From Prolixibacteraceae bacterium (GTDB taxonomy: Bacteria; Bacteroidota; Bacteroidia; Bacteroidales; Prolixibacteraceae): a DNA stretch of 64,000 nt. A program made the translations under genes and the position numbers. The stretch covers positions 1-64,000 of the forward strand of contig JAIBEY010000031.1 in NCBI GenBank assembly GCA_019459525.1, in the 5' to 3' direction. Below the pieces are notes generated by a model. It did not search any database. It worked only from the letters and a program-made list of their open reading frames with translations, and was not told the origin of the DNA. Positions 1 through 8,024 of the stretch are shown piece by piece; the stretch's first letter is position 1, and every line of letters begins with the position of its first letter.

Positions 1-81
1 TTTTTAAAAAAAAATTTTAAAAAAATTAAAAAAAAACACAAACCTTTACTTGCGCGCCCCACACACCGCCCCCCTATCACT

Positions 82-112
82 AAAAAAGACCACCCCCTTT
101 TGAGAGATGGCC
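82..112 (-). terminator. Probable rho-independent terminator of the leftward OMP unit
   Basis: Read leftward, GGCCATC pairs with GGTGGTC (two G-U wobbles) around a purine-rich loop and is followed by six T. It lies about 30 bases past the stop of the barrel gene at 145. Bases 1-81 beyond it are low-complexity A/T and C runs in which I see no gene. Confidence 0.5.
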
Positions 113-144
113 TTCCTTCACTAATCTACTAACTAAACCAACCA

Positions 145-783
145 CTAAAACCTGTATCCTAATGACAGACCGAAGCCCGTATTTTTTGCTGTTGCCTGAT
201 CCGCCGAAGAATTTTCATCTTCAGGATTAATATTGAGCATTCCGAACTGGGTGTCTAACTGCAAGAATAATCCACCTGCGGTTTCAAATCCGGCAAAAAT
301 GTTAGCGCCCGCATCCAGTGCCTTATAATCCACTCCCCGCTCAAAAGTTAAATCGTTACCTTCAAATACTTGCTTACCACTAATGCCATAAGCCAGGTAT
401 GGTCCAAAACCAAGCATAAAAAATCCGTTACCCAACGAAGCTTTGTAAACCAGATTTAAAGGCATTTCAATATAGTTGATCTTAATTTCGTCGGTAAATT
501 CGGCACCCAAAATGGTATAGGTATCTTTAGCACCTTTTGTGGCAAACATCAACCCGGGTTGAAAATAGAACTCCGGAGCGACCGGTATCTGAACGTTAAC
601 CCCGCCATGGAAACCCAATAGCATATCGTTTTCAAGTTTGTCGCCACTCGATAGTTTTCCGTTCAGGTTCTGGAAATTTACTCCACCCAATATCCCAAAT
701 GACATTTTTGATTTTTCCTGGGCAATCGCAAATGATGCCGAAAGCACAAGAATTAATACGATTGATACTAGTTTGTTTTTCAT
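145..783 (-). CDS. Outer-membrane beta-barrel protein (PorT/OMP_b-brl-like)
   Basis: This is a 212-residue protein with a Sec signal peptide (residues 1 to about 21, cleavage after ASFAIAQ). The mature part alternates short amphipathic strands with Gly/Asn turns and ends in the aromatic residue Phe (GYRF). These are the marks of an eight- to ten-stranded outer-membrane barrel of the 'outer membrane protein beta-barrel domain' type common in Bacteroidota. No enzymatic motif is visible. It lies 116 bases downstream of the OmpA lipoprotein gene on the same strand and probably shares its transcript. The start is the only ATG in front of the signal peptide. The family is clear, but substrate and role are unknown. 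Confidence 0.75.
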   Translation of the reverse strand: MKNKLVSIVLILVLSASFAIAQEKSKMSFGILGGVNFQNLNGKLSSGDKLENDMLLGFHGGVNVQIPVAPEFYFQPGLMFATKGAKDTYTILGAEFTDEIKINYIEMPLNLVYKASLGNGFFMLGFGPYLAYGISGKQVFEGNDLTFERGVDYKALDAGANIFAGFETAGGLFLQLDTQFGMLNINPEDENSSADQATAKNTGFGLSLGYRF

Positions 784-850
784 CTTTAATTTTTAAATGG
801 TTAAATTGTTTAATAGCTGAATGGTTGCAATGCTGTTTGGCAAGAAGACA

Positions 851-897
851 GCCTGACAACCTGACAACTTCTTTCTGAACACTGCGACTGAACACTG
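851..897. repeat. Short direct repeats between two leftward genes
   Basis: CTGACAAC occurs twice in tandem (853-868) and CTGAACACTG occurs twice (875-884 and 888-897). They fill most of the 116-base spacer between the OmpA lipoprotein stop and the next barrel gene. No coding signal is convincing here. It may be simple slippage-type DNA or a spacer in the transcript. Confidence 0.6.
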
Positions 898-899
898 GA

Positions 900-1571
900 T
901 TACTTTCCGGCTTCTTTTTCAGCTTCAGCTTTCATCTTTTCATTGGCGGTGATCAGGAATTCAACCCTGCGGTTTTGCGAACGGCCATCTTCGGTAGTGT
1001 TGTCGTATTTAGGCACATTTTCGCCAAATCCTTTGGTTCTGATCCTGCTGTTTGCTATTCCTTTATTATACAAATAAGCCGAGACTGCCCCTGCCCTGTT
1101 TTGAGATAAATTCTGGTTGTATGTTTCACTCCCTTTACTGTCGGTATGTCCCTGTATTTCGATATCCGTATCCGGATAGGTATTCAGGACTGTAACCAGT
1201 TTATCCAGATTGCTTTTAGCATCAGCCGACAGGTTCGAGCTATCGAATCCGAACAAAACGTTACTGCTGAATTCAACCACGATTCCCTCGCCAACCCGTT
1301 CCACCTTTGCATCAGGAACCGTCTTTTCTATTTCTTTGGCTTGTTTGTCCATTTTATTGCCAATCACCGCACCGGTAGCACCTCCAACAGTAGCTCCTAT
1401 AATGGCACCCAGACCGGTATTTCCAGCAGCCTTACCAATAATTGCACCCATTGCGCCACCAGATACAGCTCCAATAGCTCCACCCTTTTGCGTTTTGTTT
1501 AGCGAGGCGCAGCTCGAAAACAACAGCGCGGAACTTAGGATTACAACCATACTCATTTTAATTCGTTTCAT
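900..1571 (-). CDS. OmpA-family lipoprotein with glycine-zipper segment (YiaD-like)
   Basis: The protein has 223 residues. Residues 1-20 are a lipoprotein signal ending LLFSSC, so Cys20 should be lipidated. Residues about 29-73 are Gly/Ala-rich with GxxxG spacing (a glycine zipper, likely membrane-associated). Residues about 98-210 form an OmpA C-terminal peptidoglycan-binding domain with the full signature GHTDSKG, NLSQNRA, GFGE and GRSQNRRVEF. This matches YiaD-like proteins that tether the outer membrane to peptidoglycan. It is the first gene of a leftward unit driven by the promoter element at 1672-1737, about 100 bases upstream of the ATG, and is followed by the barrel gene at 145-783. 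Confidence 0.9.
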   Translation of the reverse strand: MKRIKMSMVVILSSALLFSSCASLNKTQKGGAIGAVSGGAMGAIIGKAAGNTGLGAIIGATVGGATGAVIGNKMDKQAKEIEKTVPDAKVERVGEGIVVEFSSNVLFGFDSSNLSADAKSNLDKLVTVLNTYPDTDIEIQGHTDSKGSETYNQNLSQNRAGAVSAYLYNKGIANSRIRTKGFGENVPKYDNTTEDGRSQNRRVEFLITANEKMKAEAEKEAGK

Positions 1572-1671
1572 GATTTCTTTTTTTATGGTACTATGATTTG
1601 TGTAATGCCGTTCACCTGTCAGCTATTTCATTGCTGTTCTATTGACAGACAAACACACATTTATATCGGTG

Positions 1672-1737
1672 TAAAGATCGGCTCATTAAACCGTTCAGGT
1701 GTTACATAACTATGGGTATAAGTTACATGATTCACAC
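1672..1737 (-). promoter_or_regulatory. Two-part regulated promoter, copy A (leftward)
   Basis: On the minus strand GTGTGAATCATGTAA (1737-1723) is followed by 13 bases and then TTATGTAACAC (1709-1699). A GATCTTTA -7 core (1679-1672) lies 24 bases from the element's end to its TTTA. The same layout and spacing occur at three other promoters in this window. ATGTAA is repeated directly with 21-base spacing, about two helical turns, as expected for a dimeric activator. The ATG at 1571 is about 100 bases downstream. It is back to back with copy B, 29 bases apart. Confidence 0.75.
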
Positions 1738-1766
1738 ATTTCGGGCACCCCAAAATGAGTTTAGAT

Positions 1767-1832
1767 GTGTGAATCATGTAAGTCTTATTTGGAATTATGT
1801 AACACGTTGCGTGCACGAATCCGCCACCTTTG
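1767..1832 (+). promoter_or_regulatory. Two-part regulated promoter, copy B (rightward)
   Basis: GTGTGAATCATGTAA (1767-1781) is followed by 13 bases and TTATGTAACAC (1795-1805). A CACCTTTG -7-like core (1825-1832) has its TTTG at bases 24-27 past the element. The csbD-like ATG at 1869 is 36 bases downstream of the core, the same leader length as copy C. It forms a divergent control region with copy A. Confidence 0.75.
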
Positions 1833-1868
1833 TCGGGTGAAAATGATTTCACAACTAGAACAAATAAA

Positions 1869-2054
1869 ATGAATACTACAGGATTACAAGGAAATTGGGA
1901 AGAAATAAAGGGTAAGCTCAAACAAAAATTTGCCATATTAACTGATAATGATGTATTGCTTCTTGAAGGCAAAAAAGAGGAAATGCTTGGAAAACTTCAA
2001 ATCAAGTTGGGCAAAACGAAAGAAGAATTGCAGAAGATTATTTCTGAATTATAA
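1869..2054 (+). CDS. CsbD family stress-response protein
   Basis: A 61-residue soluble, highly charged helical protein with no signal peptide. It starts with the family hallmark LQGNWEEIKGKLKQKF, followed by a D/E-rich turn (LTDNDVLLLEGK) and two Lys/Glu-rich helices. CsbD-like proteins are small general-stress proteins in many bacteria, with unknown molecular activity. I chose the ATG at 1869 because residues before it do not fit the family, and because the promoter core at 1825-1832 would otherwise overlap the coding region. It is the first gene of a two-gene unit with the TSP3/OmpA porin 33 bases downstream. Confidence 0.85.
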   Translation: MNTTGLQGNWEEIKGKLKQKFAILTDNDVLLLEGKKEEMLGKLQIKLGKTKEELQKIISEL

Positions 2055-2087
2055 CCAGCACAATATTAACATAAAACCACTACAAGT

Positions 2088-3425
2088 ATGAAAAAATTAC
2101 TTTTACTTTCATTGATTTTAGCTTTTACGGCTAGTTTATATGCCCAGACAATCGACAAAAAATGGGGATTGGGTCTGGGTGTAGGTGCTTACGGAACAAA
2201 TGCCAGGGATGGCGGCGTAGGTTTTATGCCTGAACTCTATTTAAGCAGGTATCTTTCCCCTCGATTGGATTTAATGCTAAAAGGTGATGTCGGCTTATTC
2301 CGGTCCGATCTCGTAAACAATCTTGATATGGTCAACCCTTTCATCAATTTACGTTACAAGTTTAGTGATGAAACTAAAAATTTCCGTCCCTATGTATATG
2401 CCGGGCCAGGTTTTTTATGGGATAATGCTGAAACAGGATTGAACTTCGACGCAGGTTTGGGAAGTAAATATTACATGAATCAGAATACCGCCTTTTATGC
2501 TGAAGTAGGTTATATTCACTCTATTGATGTAGTTAGAAGCGGGATAAATTTAAATGACAAATTTTTAAAAGCAACAATTGGTATCGAATTCGACTTTGGA
2601 AAAACCCCGGATAACGATATGGATGGTGTTTCAGACCATAAAGATAAATGCCCCAATACACCTGCCGGAGTTGCAGTTGACGCCAATGGCTGTCCGATTG
2701 ATACCGATGGCGATGGTGTAGCCGATTACCTGGACGATTGTCCAACAGTTGCCGGGTTAACATCGCTGAAAGGGTGCCCCGATGCCGACGGTGACGGTGT
2801 GGCTGATAAAAACGACAAATGCCCCGACACGCCCAAAGGATGGAAAGTGGATGACACCGGATGCCCGCTCGACCAGGATAAAGACGAAATTGCCGATGCC
2901 ATAGACAAATGTCCGGATACTCCCGATGGAATTGATGTGGACAAAAACGGTTGCCCGGTTGATACCGATGGTGATGGCGTTGCCGATTACCTGGACGGAT
3001 GCCCAACAGTTGCCGGTCCTAAAGAAAACAAAGGGTGTCCGGTAGTTGAAAATGCTGCTGAGGAAACAATGACAGCGCCGGAAATGCAAGTCGAGCCGGT
3101 TTATTTTGGCTACGACAAAGCCACCTATCTTTCAGGTGAAAAAGCAAAAATCGACAAGCTGGTTAAAATACTAAAAGCTGACAACAACTTAAAGGTAAAC
3201 TTAACCGGAAATGCCGACAGTAAAGGTACAGCAGAATATAACATGACACTGACCGAAAAACGAATCGATTCGGTTGTGAAAACCATCCAATCGGGTGGAA
3301 TTCCGGAAGAACGCATTTCGAAAGAAAAGGCGCTTGGTGAAACAAAACCTGCTGCCACTAACGATACGGAGGAAGGTCGCGCCTTGAACCGCAGGGTAAC
3401 TTTCGAAGTCATAAAAACAAAATAA
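2088..3425 (+). CDS. OmpA-family porin with thrombospondin type 3 repeats (OprF-like)
   Basis: The protein has 445 residues. It starts with a Sec signal (cleavage near LYAQ, residue 20), then a beta-barrel of about 145 residues (about 21-165). Residues about 172-300 hold five Ca-binding TSP3-type repeats such as DTDGDGVADYLDDCP, each with the paired CP...G turn. Residues about 325-445 form an OmpA C-terminal domain. The usual GHTD motif reads GNAD, but the Asp, the LTEKR arginine and the GRALNRRVTF end that contact peptidoglycan are kept. The protein should anchor the outer membrane to the wall across a rigid calcium-stiffened linker. It lies 33 bases after csbD with no terminator between, so both probably use promoter copy B. 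Confidence 0.9.
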   Translation: MKKLLLLSLILAFTASLYAQTIDKKWGLGLGVGAYGTNARDGGVGFMPELYLSRYLSPRLDLMLKGDVGLFRSDLVNNLDMVNPFINLRYKFSDETKNFRPYVYAGPGFLWDNAETGLNFDAGLGSKYYMNQNTAFYAEVGYIHSIDVVRSGINLNDKFLKATIGIEFDFGKTPDNDMDGVSDHKDKCPNTPAGVAVDANGCPIDTDGDGVADYLDDCPTVAGLTSLKGCPDADGDGVADKNDKCPDTPKGWKVDDTGCPLDQDKDEIADAIDKCPDTPDGIDVDKNGCPVDTDGDGVADYLDGCPTVAGPKENKGCPVVENAAEETMTAPEMQVEPVYFGYDKATYLSGEKAKIDKLVKILKADNNLKVNLTGNADSKGTAEYNMTLTEKRIDSVVKTIQSGGIPEERISKEKALGETKPAATNDTEEGRALNRRVTFEVIKTK

Positions 3426-3457
3426 TAAGTCAATCAATAATCAATCAATTCAGTGTT

Positions 3458-3493
3458 AAAGTTCATGTCAGATTCTGGCATGAACTTTTTTTT
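3458..3493 (+). terminator. Rho-independent terminator after the csbD-ompA unit
   Basis: AAAGTTCATG pairs with CATGAACTTT across an 11-base loop, and the stem runs into eight T. It sits 33 bases after the porin stop codon and before promoter copy C, separating the two units. Confidence 0.85.
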
Positions 3494-3518
3494 GTCCTAA
3501 ACTATTGATTTCCAAAAC

Positions 3519-3584
3519 GTGTGAATAATGTAAGTCTATGTTCGAATTGTGTAACACTTCCCGCAATTTATAGGCTCAACTTTG
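3519..3584 (+). promoter_or_regulatory. Two-part regulated promoter, copy C (rightward)
   Basis: GTGTGAATAATGTAA (3519-3533) is followed by 13 bases and TTGTGTAACAC (3547-3557). A CAACTTTG core (3577-3584) again places TTTG at bases 24-27 past the element. The ATG at 3621 is 36 bases downstream. The layout is identical to copies A, B and D. Confidence 0.75.
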
Positions 3585-3620
3585 TCCCTAATCATTTCTA
3601 TACTTAAAAAAAAACTGAAA

Positions 3621-5738
3621 ATGAAAAAGCTAAAACTATTAGCAACCCTTGCTCTGGCATCGGTTATTTTTATTACTGGGTGCAAAAAAGATGACTATAA
3701 GGAAAAGGTTGGTGTCTGCCCGCTGGTGGTCTCAACAATTCCAATTGATAAAGCCATTGATGTACCCCTCGACCAGGTAATTTCGGCTACCTTCAACGAA
3801 AAGATGGATCCTGCAACTATAAACCAGGCATCTTTTATTATTCAACAAGGAACTACCGCTATTACAGGAACAGTTGCCTACAGCGATTTAACTGCAACTT
3901 TTAGCCCCACAAGTCCACTTTTGCCTAATGTGCTCTATTCAGGAACGATTAAAACACTGACAAAAGATTTACTGGGACAATCCTTAATGGAAGATCACAA
4001 GTGGTCGTTCACAACCATTGCTCAGGTTACTTTATCATCCAATCCTGTTGCAGGTGGAACAACAACCGGTGCCGGCACATTTGCCAAAGGCGCTTCGGTT
4101 ACAGTTGCTGCCACCCCGAGCGTGGGTTATGCTTTCGCCAACTGGACTTTAGATGGAATTCCGGTTTCAACAACGCCTAATTACCAGTTTATAATGGATG
4201 GTAATAAAGCTTTGGTCGCAAACTTCTCGTTCCAATTTGCAGTTGCACTGTCATCGAATCCTGTTGAAGGTGGTATTACAACCGGTGCTGGTTCATATAC
4301 CGCAGGCACCAATGTAACTGTTACGGCAACTCCAAATACCGGATATACTTTTGTGAATTGGACAGAAGGCCTGACCATAGCATCTACCGAGGCTAATTAT
4401 GCGTTTCAGTTAAATGCAAGCAGAAATCTGGTTGCAAATTTCGTATTGAATACCTACACATTAACTGTAATTGCATTGAACGGAACTGTATTAAAAGTTC
4501 CGCTACAAACAACTTACAATCACGGAACAGTGGTGAATTTAACTGCAACTCCAAATTCAGGATATAACTTTACATCATGGACCGGAGATGCAAGTGGTTC
4601 TTCAAGTGCAACAACCGTTACAATGAATTCGAATAAGAATGTAACTGCCAACTTTAATGCTATAGCCTACACCTTAAATGCAACTGCCGTAAACGGTACT
4701 GTTTTAAAAGTACCGAGCAAAACAGCTTACAATAGTGGCGAGATTGTAGTTCTTACTGCTACGCCTGCAATGGGTTATACATTTACGGGATGGAGTGGAG
4801 ATGCATCCGGGTCAATAAATCCAGTGTCGGTTACCATGAACGGGAATAAGAACATCACTGCGAACTTTACTGCATTGGCTAGCACTTTTACTTTAAATGT
4901 AGTTGCAGTAAATGGTATGGTTGTTAAAAATCCGAATCTGACGGCTTACAATAATGGGGCTTCAGTGCAGCTTACCGCTTCAGCAAATTCAGGATTTACA
5001 TTTACCGGATGGAGTGGTGATGCTACGGGTAATTTACCTACTGCAACAGTCATCATGAATTCGAATAAAAACGTCACCGCTAATTTTATCGCTGACGTAA
5101 TACCTCCTGTAGGAATGTTACCAATCGATCTTAGTTGCGTTGAACCGTTTGCAATACTTGCAGGTTCAACCATTGTCAGCACTGGTCCTTCAATCGTCAA
5201 TGGAGATATGGGATTAAGTCCAGGATCAGCATTGGTTGGTTTTCCCCCAGGAATAAACAATGGAACGATTCATATAGACCCAGTTGCCGCTGCTGCAAAA
5301 CTTTGTTTAACTGCTGCTTATATTGAAGGTCAAGGCAGATCTTTAAATCGGATTTCATTGCCCGGACAACTCGGAGGTCTTACTCTTGCCCCTGGATTGT
5401 ATTCTAACTCATCAACAACCGGAATATCAGGAACGGGAGCAAACGGGATTTTAACACTGGATGCACAAGGTGATGCAAATGCAGTCTGGATTTTCCAGAT
5501 TGGATCTACATTTACTACAGATCCTGCTACCAGCGTTGTTTTGTCGGGTGGCGCACAAGCGAAAAACATCTTTTGGATTGTTAGTTCTTCAGCAACACTT
5601 GGAACAACCTCTGTTTTATACGGAAACATTCTGGCCGATCAAGCCATCACGCTCAATACCGGTGCGGTACTTTACGGAAGAGCTTTGGCAAGAATTGCTG
5701 CTGTTACCTTAGATGCCAGTACAATTACAAAACCATAA
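3621..5738 (+). CDS. Lipoprotein with Ig-like domain, five InlB-type B repeats and an ice-binding-like (DUF3494) domain
   Basis: The protein has 705 residues, with a lipoprotein signal ending FITGC near residue 21. Residues about 30-135 form an SbsA/Big_5-type Ig domain (STIPIDKAIDVPLDQ...). Five repeats of about 70 residues follow (about 137-490), each with a GYxFxxW core and a closing (V/I)xANF. They resemble divergent InlB B repeats that build stiff stalks. The C-terminal about 205 residues (from LPIDLSCVEPFAILAGSTI) match the ice-binding-like DUF3494 beta-solenoid, including the VNGDMGLSPG and VLYGNILA stretches. It is probably surface-exposed, as an adhesin or ice/ligand-binding tip on a stalk. 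The upstream ATG-less extension is rejected because it overlaps the -7 core. It is co-transcribed with the gene 13 bases downstream. Confidence 0.85.
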   Translation: MKKLKLLATLALASVIFITGCKKDDYKEKVGVCPLVVSTIPIDKAIDVPLDQVISATFNEKMDPATINQASFIIQQGTTAITGTVAYSDLTATFSPTSPLLPNVLYSGTIKTLTKDLLGQSLMEDHKWSFTTIAQVTLSSNPVAGGTTTGAGTFAKGASVTVAATPSVGYAFANWTLDGIPVSTTPNYQFIMDGNKALVANFSFQFAVALSSNPVEGGITTGAGSYTAGTNVTVTATPNTGYTFVNWTEGLTIASTEANYAFQLNASRNLVANFVLNTYTLTVIALNGTVLKVPLQTTYNHGTVVNLTATPNSGYNFTSWTGDASGSSSATTVTMNSNKNVTANFNAIAYTLNATAVNGTVLKVPSKTAYNSGEIVVLTATPAMGYTFTGWSGDASGSINPVSVTMNGNKNITANFTALASTFTLNVVAVNGMVVKNPNLTAYNNGASVQLTASANSGFTFTGWSGDATGNLPTATVIMNSNKNVTANFIADVIPPVGMLPIDLSCVEPFAILAGSTIVSTGPSIVNGDMGLSPGSALVGFPPGINNGTIHIDPVAAAAKLCLTAAYIEGQGRSLNRISLPGQLGGLTLAPGLYSNSSTTGISGTGANGILTLDAQGDANAVWIFQIGSTFTTDPATSVVLSGGAQAKNIFWIVSSSATLGTTSVLYGNILADQAITLNTGAVLYGRALARIAAVTLDASTITKP

Positions 5739-5751
5739 ATTATAAAAGTAT

Positions 5752-7806
5752 ATGAAATCTATTATTAATTTCAAAAAGGAATCGTGCATTGCGCGGTTCC
5801 CTAACCTGATTGTTAAAAGTGTTATTGTCGGTACTTTAATGTTGACTGCTATTCATTCACCGCTTCAGGCACAGGAAGCACAGAAGGCTAAGTTTACGAA
5901 ACCTTCCTGGTGGTTTGGAGCCGCTGCAGGAGCAAATTTCAACTTTTACCAGGGTACCACCCAGCAATTGACAACAGACTTCATCGTCCCAACTGCCTTT
6001 CATGATGGTCAGGGAATCTCACTTTTTGCTTTTCCAATTATGGAATTCCATCGCCCTGGTACAAGATTGGGCTTTATGCTTCAGGCCGGATACGAGAGCC
6101 GCAGGGCTACCTGGGAACAGGTAACAACTCCCTGTAACTGTCCGGCAGATTTAGAAACGAACCACCTTGCATACATCACAGTGGAACCAAGTATCCGCAT
6201 TGCCCCGTTTAAATCAAATTTCTACATTTATGGCGGACCTCGTTTGGCATTCAATGTTGACAAACGGTTCTTATACGAACAAGGTATTAGTCCCGATTAC
6301 CCAAACGTTCCTGCCAGACCGGATGTAAACGGAGTATTTAGCGACATGAACAAATCCGTTATCTCGATGCAAGTCGGCGCCGGATACGACATCTCGCTTT
6401 CTGCAGATAACAAACAGAATCAAGCTGTTCTTTCTCCTTTTGTTGCTTTTCATCCTTATTTCGGACAAGACCCGCGTTCAATCGAATCATGGAACCTGAC
6501 CACAGTAAGAGCTGGTATTGCACTTAAGTTTGGCCGCGGCAAAAAGATAGCGGTACCTGAAGAGGCTATCGTACCTATAGCTGTTGTTTCAACTGTTGAA
6601 CCTGATGTTACGTTTGCAGTTGCTGCTCCAAAAAATGTTCCGGCCGAACGTCAGGTAAGGGAAACATTTCCACTTCGCAACTATGTATTCTTCAACGAAG
6701 GATCTACTGAAATTCCAAGTCGTTACGTATTACTTCGCAAAGATCAGGTAAAAGAATTCAGGGAAGATCAACTGGAAGTATTCACTCCCAAAGATTTGAA
6801 TGGCCGTTCAAAACGCCAGATGACTGTCTATTACAACGTTCTGAATATTCTGGGCGACCGTATGATGAAAAATCCTACTTCGACTGTCACCATGACAGGA
6901 TCATCAATGGAAGGTACTGCTGATGGAAAAGCAATGGCTGAATCGACCAAAACATATTTGGTGGATGTATTTGGAATTGCTCCTGCAAGAATAACAACTG
7001 TAGGTCGAGTAAAACCAGTCATCCCATCGGAACAGCCAGGTGGGCAACTTGAATTGACACTTCTTCGTGAAGGAGACCGCAGGGTTTCTATCACAAGCAA
7101 TTCTCCCGAATTACTGATGGAATTCCAGAGTGGTAACGATTCACCGCTGAAGCCAGTGGTCATCAAAACCGTTCAGGAAGCACCGCTCGACAGCTATGTT
7201 TCTTTCGCCAACACGGGTGCCGATCAGGTATTCACTTCATGGAACATGGAAATTGCTGATGAACAGGGTAAGGTTCAGAAATTTGGACCGTATTCAAAAG
7301 AGAATGTCAGCATTCCGGGTAAAACCATTTTAGGTACCCGTCCTGAAGGGGACTACAAAATCACGATGATTGGCCAAACCAAGAGTGGCAAGGTTTTAAA
7401 GAAAGAAACCAAAGCCCACCTGGTACTGTGGACTCCATCGAAAGACGAAGAAATGATGCGATTCAGCGTGCTGTACGAATTTAATAACTCAAAGGCCATT
7501 GCTGTGTATGAAAAATACCTGACAGAAGTTGTGATTCCAAAAATTCCAACTGGTGGAACGGTTATTATTCACGGGCATACCGATGTTATCGGTGGTGAGG
7601 AAAACAACCTGAAATTGTCGTTGGCCCGTGCAAATGATGTAAAAGGTATCTTGGAAAATGGTCTGTCAAAGGTTAGTAGAACCGATGTTAAATTTGAAGT
7701 ACACGGATTTGGCGAAGATCAAAATTTAGCTCCTTTTAACAACAAATATCCGGAAGAACGTTTTTATAACCGATCGGTAATTATTGACATTATTCCAGCG
7801 AAATAA
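5752..7806 (+). CDS. Large OmpA-family outer-membrane protein
   Basis: The protein has 684 residues. The signal peptide ends near LQAQ (residue about 41). Residues about 45-260 look like an outer-membrane barrel (WWFGAAAGANFNFYQG..., closing at VRAGIALKFGRGKK). A PEEAIVP-type linker and a long middle region of about 300 residues follow; I cannot assign the middle region. The last about 115 residues are an OmpA C-terminal domain (IHGHTDVIGG, LSLARANDV, HGFGED, RFYNRSVIID). It should bind peptidoglycan and sit in the outer membrane. It lies 13 bases after the ice-binding-like lipoprotein gene, implying one transcript and perhaps one complex. A hairpin at 7833-7866 ends the unit. Confidence 0.85.
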   Translation: MKSIINFKKESCIARFPNLIVKSVIVGTLMLTAIHSPLQAQEAQKAKFTKPSWWFGAAAGANFNFYQGTTQQLTTDFIVPTAFHDGQGISLFAFPIMEFHRPGTRLGFMLQAGYESRRATWEQVTTPCNCPADLETNHLAYITVEPSIRIAPFKSNFYIYGGPRLAFNVDKRFLYEQGISPDYPNVPARPDVNGVFSDMNKSVISMQVGAGYDISLSADNKQNQAVLSPFVAFHPYFGQDPRSIESWNLTTVRAGIALKFGRGKKIAVPEEAIVPIAVVSTVEPDVTFAVAAPKNVPAERQVRETFPLRNYVFFNEGSTEIPSRYVLLRKDQVKEFREDQLEVFTPKDLNGRSKRQMTVYYNVLNILGDRMMKNPTSTVTMTGSSMEGTADGKAMAESTKTYLVDVFGIAPARITTVGRVKPVIPSEQPGGQLELTLLREGDRRVSITSNSPELLMEFQSGNDSPLKPVVIKTVQEAPLDSYVSFANTGADQVFTSWNMEIADEQGKVQKFGPYSKENVSIPGKTILGTRPEGDYKITMIGQTKSGKVLKKETKAHLVLWTPSKDEEMMRFSVLYEFNNSKAIAVYEKYLTEVVIPKIPTGGTVIIHGHTDVIGGEENNLKLSLARANDVKGILENGLSKVSRTDVKFEVHGFGEDQNLAPFNNKYPEERFYNRSVIIDIIPAK

Positions 7807-7832
7807 GATTTTCGGTCAATTAGCAACCTTAT

Positions 7833-7866
7833 AAAGAGGCTGGACTCAGTAGAGTTCGGCCTCTTT
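7833..7866 (+). terminator. Hairpin, likely terminator after the large OmpA gene
   Basis: AAAGAGGC pairs with GCCTCTTT, and an inner GACTC...GAGTT pair extends the stem. It begins 27 bases after the stop at 7806. The T-run is short, so termination strength is uncertain. Confidence 0.65.
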
Positions 7867-7931
7867 GGCGTTTAAACAGTCCAGATCCAACCAATCCTTC
7901 CTTATCAAGGACCAACAAAAGATCTAGAAAT

Positions 7932-7997
7932 GTGTGAATTATGTAACATATATACAGAGTTGTGTAACACTTATGATGCCAAAGTTGCCCAAATTCG
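7932..7997 (+). promoter_or_regulatory. Two-part regulated promoter, copy D (rightward)
   Basis: GTGTGAATTATGTAA (7932-7946) is followed by 13 bases and TTGTGTAACAC (7960-7970). A weaker CAAATTCG core (7990-7997) keeps the same register, 24-27 bases past the element. The ATG at 8025 follows 27 bases later. Confidence 0.7.
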
Positions 7998-8024
7998 CAT
8001 TATCATTAATTTAAAAAAATCAAA

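Noticed and set aside
1-81. Low-complexity A and C runs at the window start
   Set aside because: No gene or site can be supported; could be a sequence or assembly end effect.
2533-3089. Several open frames antisense to the TSP3 repeats
   Set aside because: They arise from the repeated Asp/Gly codons of the real gene and show periodic low-complexity translations.
3582-3620. Upstream in-frame extension of the ice-binding-like lipoprotein
   Set aside because: It starts with TTG inside the conserved -7 core, and the ATG at 3621 directly precedes a good lipoprotein signal.
4020-5090. Five-fold repeat that might be read as a DNA tandem repeat or CRISPR-like array
   Set aside because: Units are about 210 bases, diverged and in frame; they are protein repeats of the InlB B type.
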